The notes beneath the pieces are model-generated. The model ran no database searches, was not told the origin of the DNA, and worked only from the letters and a program-made list of their open reading frames with translations. The position numbers were made by a program, and so were the translations under genes. Shown here piece by piece: positions 23,944 through 33,878 of a stretch of 64,000 bases of DNA. This stretch comes from Microthyrium microscopicum (Eukaryota > Ascomycota > Dothideomycetes > Microthyriales > Microthyriaceae): the NCBI GenBank assembly GCA_010405405.1, contig MU004232.1, positions 515,481 to 579,480 of the forward strand, given 5' to 3'. How positions within the stretch are numbered: position 1 is the stretch's first letter; every line of letters starts with the position of its first letter.

Positions 23944-24696
23944 CTACTTGCCCAAAGCTTCACGACGGAACGCCTTAGTAGCAGCACATAGCAAGGTGTC
24001 GTGTTTCTGTTCGAAGAACTCGACCAGGTCCCACTTCTTCGAGATTGGAGTGTCCTTACTAGTGAGGACACGAGCGGTTGCGGCAATGGCGTGTTGGTTG
24101 ATGCGGTCCCAATATGGCAAGCCACCCAGAACCTGTCCCAGTTCGTACTCTGAAAGAGCATGTCGATCGATATAGTCCTTTAGGATAACTTCGAATTGGC
24201 AGGAGAAGCGCTTCATGCGCAGCTTCTCAAAGGCTTGGTAGTAGTAGTAGAGCTTCAAGAAGCTGCTACGGGCAGGAATTACAAGCTTTGGCAAACATCG
24301 ACCAGGTGTAGAGGCGATTTCTTGGAACCAAGTCAAAATGTCTCGGATAGCCTCTTCCTTGAAACTCGAGATGGGAAGATACGCTTTGATGTTGGAGTAC
24401 TTGTCGTCGGTGACTTCTTCGATGGGGTACGTAATATCAAGAGCTGGTGCGTAACGTTCAAGTAGTCGAACTGAGAAGTGCTCGATAATTGTTATTTCCA
24501 ACTCGGGGCGATAGTCGGTGGCTGCTTTGGGCAGAACGATGTCGACGCATGGACCTTCAAGAATGTAATAGCGAACGCGATATTGGCTGATTTCGTTGAA
24601 CTTTGGCTCAAGGGTAATGCTCTGGTCGCAGCTAAAACGGGGTGCCCCTTTGGCGAGCACCATCGGGGCGGCTTTGCCTTTAGGAGCAGGGGTCAT
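23944..24696 (-). CDS. Cluster family member A (diverged BTB-like protein)
   Basis: Single-exon frame of 250 residues. It shares with members B, C and D an ordered set of blocks: a VDIVLP-type strand (about residues 51-56), a hydrophobic segment ending RYAP (about 83-88), an LP..AI.DILTWFQEI block (about 114-128), LVIPA..FLKLYYYYQAFEKLRMKRFS, then YIDRHALSEYELGQVLGGLPY and TP..KKW..VEFFEQKH near the end. The pattern of a strand, a short helix pair and a Y/F-rich helix resembles a degenerate BTB/POZ fold followed by a BACK-like helical region; this is inference. There is no signal peptide or membrane segment. The leader has an intron (24739-24792, CTAAC branch) and a TATAAA box near 25003. Confidence 0.78.
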   Translation of the reverse strand: MTPAPKGKAAPMVLAKGAPRFSCDQSITLEPKFNEISQYRVRYYILEGPCVDIVLPKAATDYRPELEITIIEHFSVRLLERYAPALDITYPIEEVTDDKYSNIKAYLPISSFKEEAIRDILTWFQEIASTPGRCLPKLVIPARSSFLKLYYYYQAFEKLRMKRFSCQFEVILKDYIDRHALSEYELGQVLGGLPYWDRINQHAIAATARVLTSKDTPISKKWDLVEFFEQKHDTLLCAATKAFRREALGK

Positions 24697-24738
24697 GTTG
24701 CAGGTAACAAATGCGTCGTGGTGGGTTCTTTTCTTATT

Positions 24739-25014
24739 CTGGAAGGATGTTAGTGGATGCTATAATGGAGCGATAAGGAATATATGTCGTACCAAGTGAG
24801 CAAGAATCGATGGCTCGCAGTAACCACAATATGCGATATTGGAGAAGAAGACAAACTGGAAAGACGGTCCGCAAGATTGGTGGGGGATGGTATATCGTAT
24901 CTCAAAGTTGATGAGTTTGGTATTGACGGGCTGGCAAAGAGGGAGGACGAGGGATGGAAGTTGTAGGAAGAAACAGGAGTTTAGCAGGGAGACTCATTAG
25001 GCTTTATAGTAAGC
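24739..25014 (-). promoter_or_regulatory. Promoter block and 5'-leader intron of member A
   Basis: Reading toward the gene: CTTACTATAAAGC at about 25002-25014, then a leader intron 24739-24792 with donor GTACGA and CTAACATCCTTCCAG acceptor. The same layout occurs at B and C, supporting a duplicated promoter. Confidence 0.6.
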
Positions 25015-25913
25015 GAGGAATAGAGCATGGTTGCCGGCAGTGACAAACAAATAGAGGGCGATCCGGAGTGAAATATATATCGAGGTGGAAGTATATCAAT
25101 CAGAAAGGAGACGAGGTGAGCGAAAAGGTACCTCGCGTATAACATGGCCTCGCGGGAGGTGAAGCTAATGTGTAGGATCCTAGGAGGCGGCTAGAGCTAC
25201 CTCTATCGTTGCTTCATTGGGTTTCGTCAATGGAACTATACACAAGGGAAACCTCCGTGAGGTGGTAGACTCTCAAACGGAAGGCCTACAGCGGCACTCT
25301 ATATTACCAGGTAGGTACTCACAACAGTAAATTTCCGGAGGTGAATGAATTGCCGCAAGACCATTCTTGGACGATCATCTCTCTACACGCACGTTTGCGA
25401 TGTCTTCCTCTCCCTTTTGTACAGAGTTGGGACATAAAGAAATGAGAAGGATCCAAAAATGGGGAAGGCCAAGCCAATACTTTAGCCCGATCAGCAACTC
25501 CCAAAGCTCGAGCATTGCAATAGTATGGCGATAGATTTTTAGATTTATCATTGCCTTTTATCGGCAAGTCCACGGTTCAAATACCCTGTAGAGAGGTTCG
25601 GCAAATAGAATATTATAGAACTGCCTGCTTTACATCCATCATCTCAGAGTCGTCACTGTCGTGAGAGAGAAAGTCAAAAGCTAAATTGAGAAAGAAGAGT
25701 GGTAAAGAGTGAGCAGTAAGTTCGTTAGATTGGGCGAACTAAGGATGGAAAGAGGAACAATAATGATCAGATAAGCAATTGCTGAACTTGCGGAACAACC
25801 ACAAAGGCATGAGTTCCAATTCTATACAAGAGCGTCCATCCGCGGTGCCATTGTCCATAACCCACGATCAACTCTGTGCGCTTATGGAATCTAAGGTCTT
25901 GCTTGCTCTCGCG
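25015..25913. other. Intergenic DNA with a block repeated at 30.2 kb
   Basis: About 25340-25370 (..AATTGCCGCAAGACCATTCTTG) recurs near 30221-30252 with few changes. An ACCTCGCGTATAAC-like motif near 25135 recurs near 30195. These are traces of segmental tandem duplication. No gene is supported. Confidence 0.5.
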
Positions 25914-26642
25914 CTAAGTGCTCTCCTTCTCTTTCTCCACACGACGAACCTCGCGGATAGCACCATCCAGCAAAGATGGGTGTTTGGTCTCGAAGAATTC
26001 GATAAGCTCCAACTTCTTGGCCTTTGGAGTACGTGTGTCCTTCAGAACTAGAGCAGCTGAGGCAATGACATTCTGATTTAGACGATTCGAGTAGCGCAGA
26101 CCACCAAGTAGTTCTCCCAACTCCTGGACGGTAAGGGCATAGTGCTGCAGATAGCGGTTGAGGACATCCTCGAAGGGACGCGAGAATTGGCGCATAGATA
26201 GGGTCTCAAAGGCTCGGTAGTACTGGAAGAGTTTGAGAAAAGTACCACCGGGAATGGTCCACGATGGTATTGGTGCAGCAGGAGAGTTCGCAATTTGTGC
26301 AAACCAGTAGAGGATGTCTTCAATTGCATTACGATCAAAGCTTCCCGCCGGCAGAGTCAACCTACTTTGAGACGAAGTGACTGCGAAATTGGGCGCATAG
26401 CGCTTCAGCATAGCAATAGGGAACTGCATGATGATTGCACCATCACTTTCTTTAGAGTTATCGCCATCGGCTTTGGCAAGATGGATATCAACAAGGGGAC
26501 CTTTCTGGAAGGATTTTCGAAGATCATGGCGGTGTATATCCTTGAAGAGGGGATTGAGGGTAATGTTTTTCGTAAAGTTGGGAGGTGGTGAACCGACGGC
26601 AAGAACCTGAGGGACGAGCTTGGATGCTGAAGTGGAGGTCAT
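25914..26642 (-). CDS. Cluster family member B (diverged BTB-like protein)
   Basis: Single-exon frame of 242 residues, co-oriented with A and C. Shared blocks are KGPLVDIHLAK, FPIAMLKRYAPNF, LTLPAGSFDRNAIEDILYWF, FLKLFQYYRAFETLSMRQFS, YALTVQELGELLGGLRY and TPKAKKLELIEFFETKH, ending in a charged tail (RRVEKEKEST). It is slightly shorter than A because the spacer before LTLP is reduced. A TATAAAA box lies near 26921-26927 and a 55-nt leader intron at 26687-26741. A role cannot be assigned. A BTB-like protein-interaction role is inferred from the block pattern only. Confidence 0.78.
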   Translation of the reverse strand: MTSTSASKLVPQVLAVGSPPPNFTKNITLNPLFKDIHRHDLRKSFQKGPLVDIHLAKADGDNSKESDGAIIMQFPIAMLKRYAPNFAVTSSQSRLTLPAGSFDRNAIEDILYWFAQIANSPAAPIPSWTIPGGTFLKLFQYYRAFETLSMRQFSRPFEDVLNRYLQHYALTVQELGELLGGLRYSNRLNQNVIASAALVLKDTRTPKAKKLELIEFFETKHPSLLDGAIREVRRVEKEKEST

Positions 26643-26686
26643 TGTAAATGATGACAGATGTATTGATAAACGAAATTCCCTAGATT

Positions 26687-26935
26687 CTGAGAAAGCCTTA
26701 GCTAATACTTGAACAGAGTTGTGTGAGGCTATATCTCATACCTATAGGACAACGAGATCGGCTTCGTAGTGCTGACGCTTTGCGATGGTGTACAAGGAGA
26801 CAACGTGCAGAGGAGGAACTCGGATTTGATGTTGCAAGTCGAAAGCTTTGTCAAGAGGATAGTAAGAGTGGGAAGTTAGAGTGATGACGAAGCAGACTTG
26901 TGGCAGATGATGTCTATAGGTTTTATAGTGAGCGC
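26687..26935 (-). promoter_or_regulatory. Promoter block and 5'-leader intron of member B
   Basis: On the minus strand GCTCACTATAAAACCTATAG (about 26915-26934) is followed by an intron at 26687-26741 (GTATGA..TCTCAG). It matches the promoter of C almost base for base around the TATA box. Confidence 0.6.
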
Positions 26936-27527
26936 GTACTAGAGCACCGTCACCCAGCAGTGACAGCTTAGCGTAAGAAGATATGGAGTGAAAAGATTAT
27001 GAGGTGGGAAGTGATCAGCCTAGGAAGTACTGGACTCAAAGACTACCTGGCTTAGAACTCGCTCGCTGACGTACAAAGTGCTACCTCGAATAGAAAATTA
27101 CTCTTTGGGGGCGATAAGATGAAACAATAAGGAATTGAAAGACAAGATGCCGGAAAACTCTTGATTCTTGCATAAATGTATTCTCAGTAGTAGTAGATTC
27201 GAGTATACCAACCTTTCGCTCTAAATCCGGACTATCTCTGAATATGATTTCGACTTAGGCTTTTGGAACGGGATGATGGGGTCGGGCAACATGGTGGTAA
27301 TGGAGGCAAGTAGAGTCTTCGTGATAGTGTCGTTTGGCTTCAAGTACCTCAATGTGACAGAGATATTTGGCGATATCGGTTGGAGAAGGATTTCAACATC
27401 CCTCCGAGTTCAGATTGGAAATAACCAATATCGTGGCTGTCAAGAAAGCATGCAGGCGATATGTTGGAACCTGGTCAGAAAATCGTGGATGGTATCTTAC
27501 TTGACTCGTAACACGAACAGTGCCGCT
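26936..27527. other. Intergenic DNA
   Basis: No gene is supported. Sequence upstream of the TATA box of B shows loose similarity to the same region of A and C (GCAGTGACA, GGAGTGAAA), consistent with duplicated promoters. Confidence 0.4.
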
Positions 27528-28090
27528 TTAGGCGTGGAGTAGGCGTCTGCGATGGCTGGAGCGTAGTACTGTACTTGAGCATTCAGGCTGGATGTCCTCC
27601 ATAATGGTCATCTCGTATTCGGGGCGGCCGCCCGTGGAGTATAGATCTCCTTTGCGCTTTCGCGGTTGGTTGGCCTCTTCCATGTGCGAGAAACTTCGTA
27701 GACCGCGCCACCGTTTGAAGGAACTCGCTGTAAAGTTATGAATGGTAAAAACGTAGTTGTCGATATACATGACCCAGGCGTGCTCGAAGCGGCTCGAAAA
27801 GTGGCGCCTTTTCAACACATTGAACACCTGGTAGTAGTAGACAGTTTCAGGGAACGGCTGCCACCAGAGACAACCAGCTTTGGGAGATAGCGTTCTGGCG
27901 TCGTCGAGCTGGGAGAACCAGACAAGGACATCTTGGATAGCTTGTTGCTAGAAGCTATTAGCTGGAGAATTGAGGTCTGAAATGGAGGTGATAGCACTGA
28001 GACGTGAGGCATAAGGTGAGAGGAGTTGTGCCAGAAGTTTCGATGATAATAAGTTTCGACGAGGGGAAGCATTATATATAGAACGAGGCA
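27528..28090 (-). pseudogene. Decayed cluster family copy P1
   Basis: Pieces in more than one frame match the family: QQAIQDVLVWFSQL corresponds to the AI.DIL.WF block, and YYYQVFNVLKRRHFSSRFEH with YIDNYVFTIHNF corresponds to the Y-rich helix and the ALT..EL block. The N-terminal strand region and the C-terminal FFE..H block are not recognisable. It lies between B and C in the same orientation and is host-gene decay rather than a RIP product, since the GC content is normal. Confidence 0.6.
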
Positions 28091-28833
28091 GTAGTGGAAC
28101 CGATTTCAGGGCAGAGGAAGAAACCATGAGATTGGATGTCTTTGGCATAGAGTAGATGACATATACAACAAGGAGAAAAGTAGATGGCAAAGCTTCTGAG
28201 CGTCTAAGTTCAAGGATCAAAAGATGCCGTAGTCTGGATGAGCTTAAAGTTTTCATCACGTAAGGGTTCTTGAGGAATTTGAGAGAAGTATTCATAGAAA
28301 ACAGTTTATAGGGGGGTTCTAGCATAAAGAACGAAACCTTGTAGGTATGAGTTCAAAGCAGAACAGGCGCTGCTACTCACCGCGAATTCGACTCCAGTAT
28401 TCTGTCTTAATTCTACGAGGCATGCACCCAATCAGCAAGATCTCGGCATGGCGTAGTCGTGAATAGCCTATGTCGTTCGCCACTCATCACGGTAGTCCCA
28501 GATGGCAAAGCCTTTTGATAGTCAGGTACGAGCTTCTGGTATGAATTGTCAAAGTATTAGCTTTCCGTTGTCTTGGTAGTCGTGATAGAACCATAGAGGA
28601 GTGAGTATATCATGAAAAGACTAGATGAGTGGAACAGGATAAGAAATAAACAGTAAGTGCAATGCATTGATCAAGCTAAGGAGAAAGCTACGATCGACAA
28701 TAAGGAAAGAAGTCGGTGAAGCCCACGACTTCTTGATACCAGAGCGGCACCATTCCACAATCCGCTCCTTCCATTTCCATTTATGTGGCCCTCTTCGAGA
28801 AGCCGCCTTCTAACATATGCTTTCCATCCAAGA
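28091..28833. other. Intergenic DNA
   Basis: No gene is supported. It may include the eroded 5' part of copy P1 and the 3' region of member C. Confidence 0.35.
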
Positions 28834-29577
28834 CTAGGGCTTATCTGCACCTTCACGAATGGCACGCTTTCGCTCCTTCTCGACGCGGCGAATGTCACGG
28901 ATGACACCACGTAGTAGAGTTGGATGCTCCTGGTCAAAGAACTTGACGCGATTCCACTTAGCGTCGACAGGTGTCTTCTCGCTAGTCATCACTCGGGTAG
29001 TTGCAGCAAGAATATGCTGGTTGAGAGGGTGAGTATAGCCGAGTCCATTCAGCACTTCTCCAAGCTCGTGAATTTGGAGAGCATGTTTGTTGACGTACCG
29101 ACGTAGAAGCTTTTCGAAAGAGATCGAGAAACGTCGCATGCCCAACATTTCGAACGCTTGGCAGTAATAGAACAAGGTTAGGAAGTCGCTACCAGCTGGG
29201 ACAATCAGCTTAGGTAGGTCTCTACCCGGGGCATTCACAATCTGCGTGAACCAGTCCAGGATGTTCTCGATGGCATATTGGTTGACATAATCAGAGGGAA
29301 GAGTTAGTGTCGACTGGGACAATGTGCCTGGGAAATGAGGCGCGTAGTGCTGGACAAAGCGGAGTGGAAGGTTCTCAGCAACGGTGACTTTGTGCGCTTC
29401 ATGTTTCTCGCTGGCCGAACGAGGTAGGGCGACCTGCACTTCAGAACCTTCTGCGAAGAACTTTCGAAGGTCGCGAGTATGTATCTTTGGGAAGGCCGGA
29501 TCGATGGCAATTTCTGTCGGGTACTTTGGAGCCTCTTGTCCTTTGGTGAGGACTTCGGGAACTTGAGCAGCGGTCAT
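28834..29577 (-). CDS. Cluster family member C (diverged BTB-like protein)
   Basis: Single-exon frame of 247 residues. Blocks in order: EGSEVQVALPRSA, LPLRFVQHYAPHF, LTLPSDYVNQYAIENILDWF, LIVPAGSDFLTLFYYCQAFEMLGMRRFS, YVNKHALQIHELGEVLNGLGY, and TPVDAKWNRVKFFDQEHPTLL, with a basic tail (RRVEKERKRAIREGADKP). It is clearly the same family as A and B but diverged enough that only structural positions are kept. Expression signals match theirs: a TATAAAA box near 29873-29879 and a 50-nt leader intron (29610-29659) with a textbook GACTAAC branch and TTTAG acceptor. Confidence 0.8.
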   Translation of the reverse strand: MTAAQVPEVLTKGQEAPKYPTEIAIDPAFPKIHTRDLRKFFAEGSEVQVALPRSASEKHEAHKVTVAENLPLRFVQHYAPHFPGTLSQSTLTLPSDYVNQYAIENILDWFTQIVNAPGRDLPKLIVPAGSDFLTLFYYCQAFEMLGMRRFSISFEKLLRRYVNKHALQIHELGEVLNGLGYTHPLNQHILAATTRVMTSEKTPVDAKWNRVKFFDQEHPTLLRGVIRDIRRVEKERKRAIREGADKP

Positions 29578-29609
29578 TGTGAGCGTTGTATTGTTTGATT
29601 TCCGATTTC

Positions 29610-29886
29610 CTAAAGCATGTTAGTCACGATGGCGACAGAGGTGTGAGAGCGTATCTTACCGTTTGGACAACGACCGGATATACCAATGGGCACTACTTGC
29701 GCACTTCGTAGATAGGAGAATGTGAGAAGGCTAGTTTGATATAGCCCGAGAGAAAAATTGGAAGTGTACTTGGTGTGTTATGGAGTTGCAACGATGAAGA
29801 AATTGGCTAATGGAGGGTGTGGGATGGTTGAGGGAGGGAGAAGTGGAAGAAGTTTGGCAGACACTCGAAAGGTTTTATAGTGAGCA
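29610..29886 (-). promoter_or_regulatory. Promoter block and 5'-leader intron of member C
   Basis: TGCTCACTATAAAACCTTTC (minus strand, about 29867-29886) lies about 300 bp before the ATG, with an intron 29610-29659 (GTAAGA..GCTTTAG) between. A, B and C share the TATA-to-ATG distance (roughly 280-310 bp). Confidence 0.65.
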
Positions 29887-30448
29887 AATCCCCCACGAAG
29901 TCCCAAAAAGCTCTAGTGGTTACTGATGGAGGATGGACTTTCGGAGTGACAGCTTTTTTAGAGGTGGAGGCGTATTATCGTTATGGAAAGAGCTGGACTC
30001 AAACACCACCTCGCATATACGACGGCTGGCTCCTCGACAGGTGATCCGCTATGAGCCAGAGCGCCAACGTAGTGAAAAAGCACAGCTTAATCGGCTTCGC
30101 TATGTCACCGCGTTGAACCAGGTCAAGGATCTCTGAAGTGAATAGTTCCTGAGGTAGAAGCAAGTCGACATGAAAGACACTCGACTCGGACACCACCTCA
30201 TGTATAACGTCACGTTTCGGGAGTTGAAAAATTGCCGCAAGATCATTCTTGATTTTCCCAGAGTCGGGAATGTCATGAGATAGCCTTCGAGCTATTGGTG
30301 TTGATTGTCCAGAGGAACATGCTGATGATGCTTGTGCTATAAATGGTGGTCTTGCACATATACTCTTGGCATCTGGTGTCTGGAAGTTTAACTAGAATAA
30401 CTCATGATATTGGTTCGAGGAATCGAGCTGGCGATGTACGTGAGCCTG

Positions 30449-30720
30449 TCAAGAATCTCTCTTGATGCATGCTATTGACTTGATTCGAAGGCGAGCCAGC
30501 TCCAAATCCGCATAGGCACCACTTCGTGGTCGAGCATGGTCAGATAATAATCGCGCCGGATACATATCGATAGCTATCTCGTTGGATGCAGGAAAGCACT
30601 CGTAGGCCGAATGGGGAAGAACGACTTCCACCAGCGGACCTTTCACGAAGTATCTGCGGAGCTTGCTGATATGAAGCCTTTAGTATTGGAGGCAGGGTAA
30701 ATCTGACAAGGAGAGGAAGA
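30449..30720 (-). pseudogene. Fragment of a cluster family gene, P2
   Basis: A short minus-strand piece, KGPLVEVVLPHSAYE followed by IDMYPARLLSDHA, matches the N-terminal strand block of B (KGPLVDIHLAK, FPIAMLKRYA). Nothing downstream continues the family, so this is a 5' fragment. Upstream (30195-30252) lies the block shared with the region upstream of A. Confidence 0.55.
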
Positions 30721-31149
30721 ATTTCAAAGTCCAAGAATATAGGCAAAAGGTTTTTAGATATATTATTCAAAGGAAGAGCTTACGGCAGAGCTCTGATTTA
30801 CCGGTAAGGCTACCAACTTAGTAGTTACCTCTGCCTTGCATTCTGTCCTTTCAAAGCGCAAGAATATTTTTATTGAAATGACTCAATGCACCACTCTCAT
30901 TGGTTAAGCCTTAGGGCTTTCGAGCTCTTGGCGAGAAAAAGTCACGTGATTTACCGCTGCAACCAATCAGAGTAGCAGAATTTAGCAAAAAAAAAGAAAA
31001 GTGATCTTGCGCCCTGAAAGGAGAGAATGCAAGGCAGAGGTAGGTTGGTACCTAATATAAGAAATTATAGAAGAGTGACTTTACGATCAGCAAAATATTT
31101 GTCTAACACATAAAATAATCGTAAGGATTCTGAAAATTGATCAAGTTGA
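30721..31149. other. Intergenic DNA
   Basis: AT-rich with poly-A/T runs. I see no gene. Related words (AAGCGCAAGAATATTT, CTCTGCCTTGCATTCT and reverse-complement-like AGAATGCAAGGCAGAG near 31024) form a loose inverted repeat about 190 bp apart, possibly a degraded small element. Confidence 0.4.
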
Positions 31150-32330
31150 GTGTTTATAAAGGGATTCTATGGTGTATAACTGAATCTCGTACCAAGTGAT
31201 AGCAGATCAGGTGCTGCCGTTCGTCGCTACAGTCCGTCATCCGGTAACACCTCTCCATCCAGCAAGAGAACGGCCGATTTGGCAAGATCTCCGGAGGGCA
31301 TAGTCCTTGATTGCCTGATACATCCGCTCGTTGCCACGATATTGCCAGATTGTGAAGCGCATAGTACGGAAAGCCTTGTGCTCTTTCTCGAAGAGCCAAA
31401 ATAAGGCCACAGCTTTCTTCTCAGGAATAGTCTCGTCCGCAATGACTAGTTTGTAGCCTCAAGAGGGTTTTGGACTAGCGGATCGCCGTAAGGGAAAGCG
31501 GCCAGGACCTCGCGCAGCTCTGGAATAGTGAGAGCAAACTTCTCGACGTACTTGTTGATAATGGGTTCGAATTTTACCGCGACGCTTCATCGATAAAATA
31601 CTGAAGACCTGGTAGTAATGGAGGAGCTGAAAAAAAAGTAGCGTTGGTGATGGTGAACTGCGGCAGTGGAGCAGAGATGGTTGCGCAAATGTCCAACAAC
31701 CAGGGAGCAACGTCTCTCAACGCATGCCGCTGGACAGCACCGTTGGCAAGACGATTTTCTGCTGCTCAGGATAGTAGGATGCACCGACGGAGCGCAGTGA
31801 GACAACTCGCTCCAAGAGTTTGAGTGGGAAATTAGACAGAGTCTCGACGGCTCTATTGTGTTGGTTGGGATTGCCAGCTTCGATGACGAAGATAGTCCGT
31901 CACACGAGGATCCTCCAGAATTGAGGCAAGCACGGCAGCATTGTTGATCTATGGGAAGATGGGGTCAGGGGTAAGAGTGTTGGTATAGAGCTGCAGTCCG
32001 GCCCGGAGCTCAGGGGCAAGTTTGGTGATGAGATTGGAAGCCATTCGGAAAAAAGCTGGTTCAATTTCCAGAGAAAGCTCAACACCTTCTACTGCTGCTC
32101 GCGTTGTTTCTTGACCGCTTTACGGTGCGCCGCTGCAGCCTCCTGCACCGTAATCTGTCGATCAATGACAGCGGCATATGAATGGTCACAATGCATGAGT
32201 GCAAGATCTGGAGTAGTCGGATAGGAATGGAAAGACCAAAAGGAGCTCGTGGTCTGTACCATCTGGGCTTTGGATCATGAGAATATGATTGGATTTGATG
32301 CCATTTCATGATATGAGCATATAAAAAAGT
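31150..32330 (-). pseudogene. Decayed cluster family copy P3, related to D
   Basis: Minus-strand pieces in shifting frames give nearly the whole family plan: LSNFPLKLLERVV, VQRHALRDVAPWLLDICAT, LLHYYQVFSILSMKR, FEPIINKYVEKFALTIPELREVLAAFPYGDP and AVALFWLFEKEHKAFRTM. The closest match is member D (FEPIMVAYVTYYALTVKEIRDTLRAFPYEHD). Several frame changes and stops separate the pieces, so it is not expressed as a full protein. The 5' part (MASNLITKLAPELRAGLQL) has no counterpart in A-C. Confidence 0.68.
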
Positions 32331-32876
32331 CGTGGGCCAAAGGTCTGGAGCAGTGTGATGGGGAGGGAAGAGATCAGAATCCGCCTACATCATCCGGGTT
32401 CTAAATCGTGACAGTAAGATTGAATTTGAGGTCCTTGCAAGATATCAGCACATATAAATCCCATGGGATGAGACCAAGAGCAAGAAACGAAAAGAGAGGT
32501 TGATGCTAGATCAGCGAACACAACAAGTTATATAAAATCCATAATTCGAAGGGGAGTTTGTTTCTGAGGCCATCGGCAGAGCCAATTTTGATAATAGAGC
32601 TGAAAAATTGATGACTTATGCTAAGGCGAACAAGGAGCTCTTGGTATAGAAAGAAATGAAAAACTTAGGGGAAACTATAGAAAAGCAGTGAACAGGTAAA
32701 GATCTGTATTGAACGAACTACAACTTGAGAAACAATACTGACAGACCGTTTCTCACAGTGGGATATGACACACAAAATCGCATCAAAACGGCCTCTACCG
32801 GCACTTTCTGCACATCACTGGCCACGCTCTGCTCAGTCAATTTCAGCCCCGGCCAGTAGATCATCATGTCTACTGC
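32331..32876. other. Intergenic DNA
   Basis: Contains TATA-like sequences on the minus strand (ATATAAA near 32320 and 32450) that probably belonged to P3. No gene is supported. Confidence 0.4.
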
Positions 32877-33878
32877 CTAACGTTTGCGACGTGGTGGGCG
32901 TGGGTGTCGAGGGGCCTCCCGCTCTTCCTTGCGGCGACCACCATTTCGCTCACCAGAGCCATGACGAGGTGGACGAGCGTCTCGATCATCTTGATGCTGT
33001 GGTCGAGGGTCCCGTGCTTCTCGACGCTGCCCATTCTGTCCAGCGGCTTGATTGCGTTGCTGCTGGGCCTCGCGCTTCTCACGACGGTAGATATCCTGCT
33101 CCGTGAACTGCCATGCCTTCTCCATCTGGCGATGCGTTCGGATGGCATTGCGCAGCAACGAGTCGTGCTCGTGTTCGAAGAAGGCAATGATACCGTAGCG
33201 CTTTGCCTCTGGAGTGTTCTTGTCCAAGAGCACCATCTTTGTCGCCGAGATGACATGCTTGACCATATCATGCTCATAAGGGAAGGCACGGAGAGTGTCG
33301 CGAATCTCCTTGACCGTAAGCGCGTAGTAGGTGACGTACGCAACCATGATTGGCTCGAATATGGCCGCGAAGTCCGGCATGTACAAGGCCGAGAAGGTGT
33401 GGTAATACCCTAGAAGTTGACTGTAGTTCGTGCCAGCCTCGATTGTCAGCTTGGGTAGCTCCGCTCCGGTGGGTGTGTTGACGATTTCGATCAACCACTC
33501 GGCGATGGCGCCCATGGCGTGCTGGTTGACAGAGTTTAGCGGCAGCACGAGTTTCGATCCGCCATTGTTATTATGATGGGTGTATTGGAGGTCAGGAGCG
33601 ACCTTGTAAAGCATGGCGACTGGAAAATCTGGACAGAGGCTGATGTCTTTGGTAGTGGTGCTGTCTTTGATCGCTGTCTTGTCTCTTTTGTCCAAGACCG
33701 TGAGCATCAGGTCGGCGTGCGGGCCTTCGAGAATAGGGCAGCGGAAGGCGTCGCTGGTGAGTTTGGGCAACACAGGATCGGCAACAGGGTCGAGAATGAT
33801 CTCAACTTCGTAATTGCGAGGCTTGACGTCGAGACTCAGGACCTCTGGAGTCTCCGCGATCTCATGGCGGGAAGACAT
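32877..33878 (-). CDS. Cluster family member D with arginine-rich tail
   Basis: Single-exon frame of 333 residues. The family core occupies about residues 30-255: EGPHADLMLTVLDK, FPVAMLYKVAPDL, LVLPLNSVNQHAMGAIAEWL, a Y-H-rich helix (LLGYYHTFSALYM), YYALTVKEIRDTLRAFPY and TPEAKRYGIIAFFEHEH. Beyond residue 265 comes an added tail of about 65 residues, very rich in R, Q, D and P (RRKEEREAPRHPRPPRRKR at the end). Such tails are typical of disordered, RNA-binding or nuclear regions, but no known motif is complete. The higher GC of the tail reflects R/P codons. A-C lack it, although their charged ends (RRVEKER) could be its origin. Confidence 0.78.
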   Translation of the reverse strand: MSSRHEIAETPEVLSLDVKPRNYEVEIILDPVADPVLPKLTSDAFRCPILEGPHADLMLTVLDKRDKTAIKDSTTTKDISLCPDFPVAMLYKVAPDLQYTHHNNNGGSKLVLPLNSVNQHAMGAIAEWLIEIVNTPTGAELPKLTIEAGTNYSQLLGYYHTFSALYMPDFAAIFEPIMVAYVTYYALTVKEIRDTLRAFPYEHDMVKHVISATKMVLLDKNTPEAKRYGIIAFFEHEHDSLLRNAIRTHRQMEKAWQFTEQDIYRREKREAQQQRNQAAGQNGQRREARDPRPQHQDDRDARPPRHGSGERNGGRRKEEREAPRHPRPPRRKR

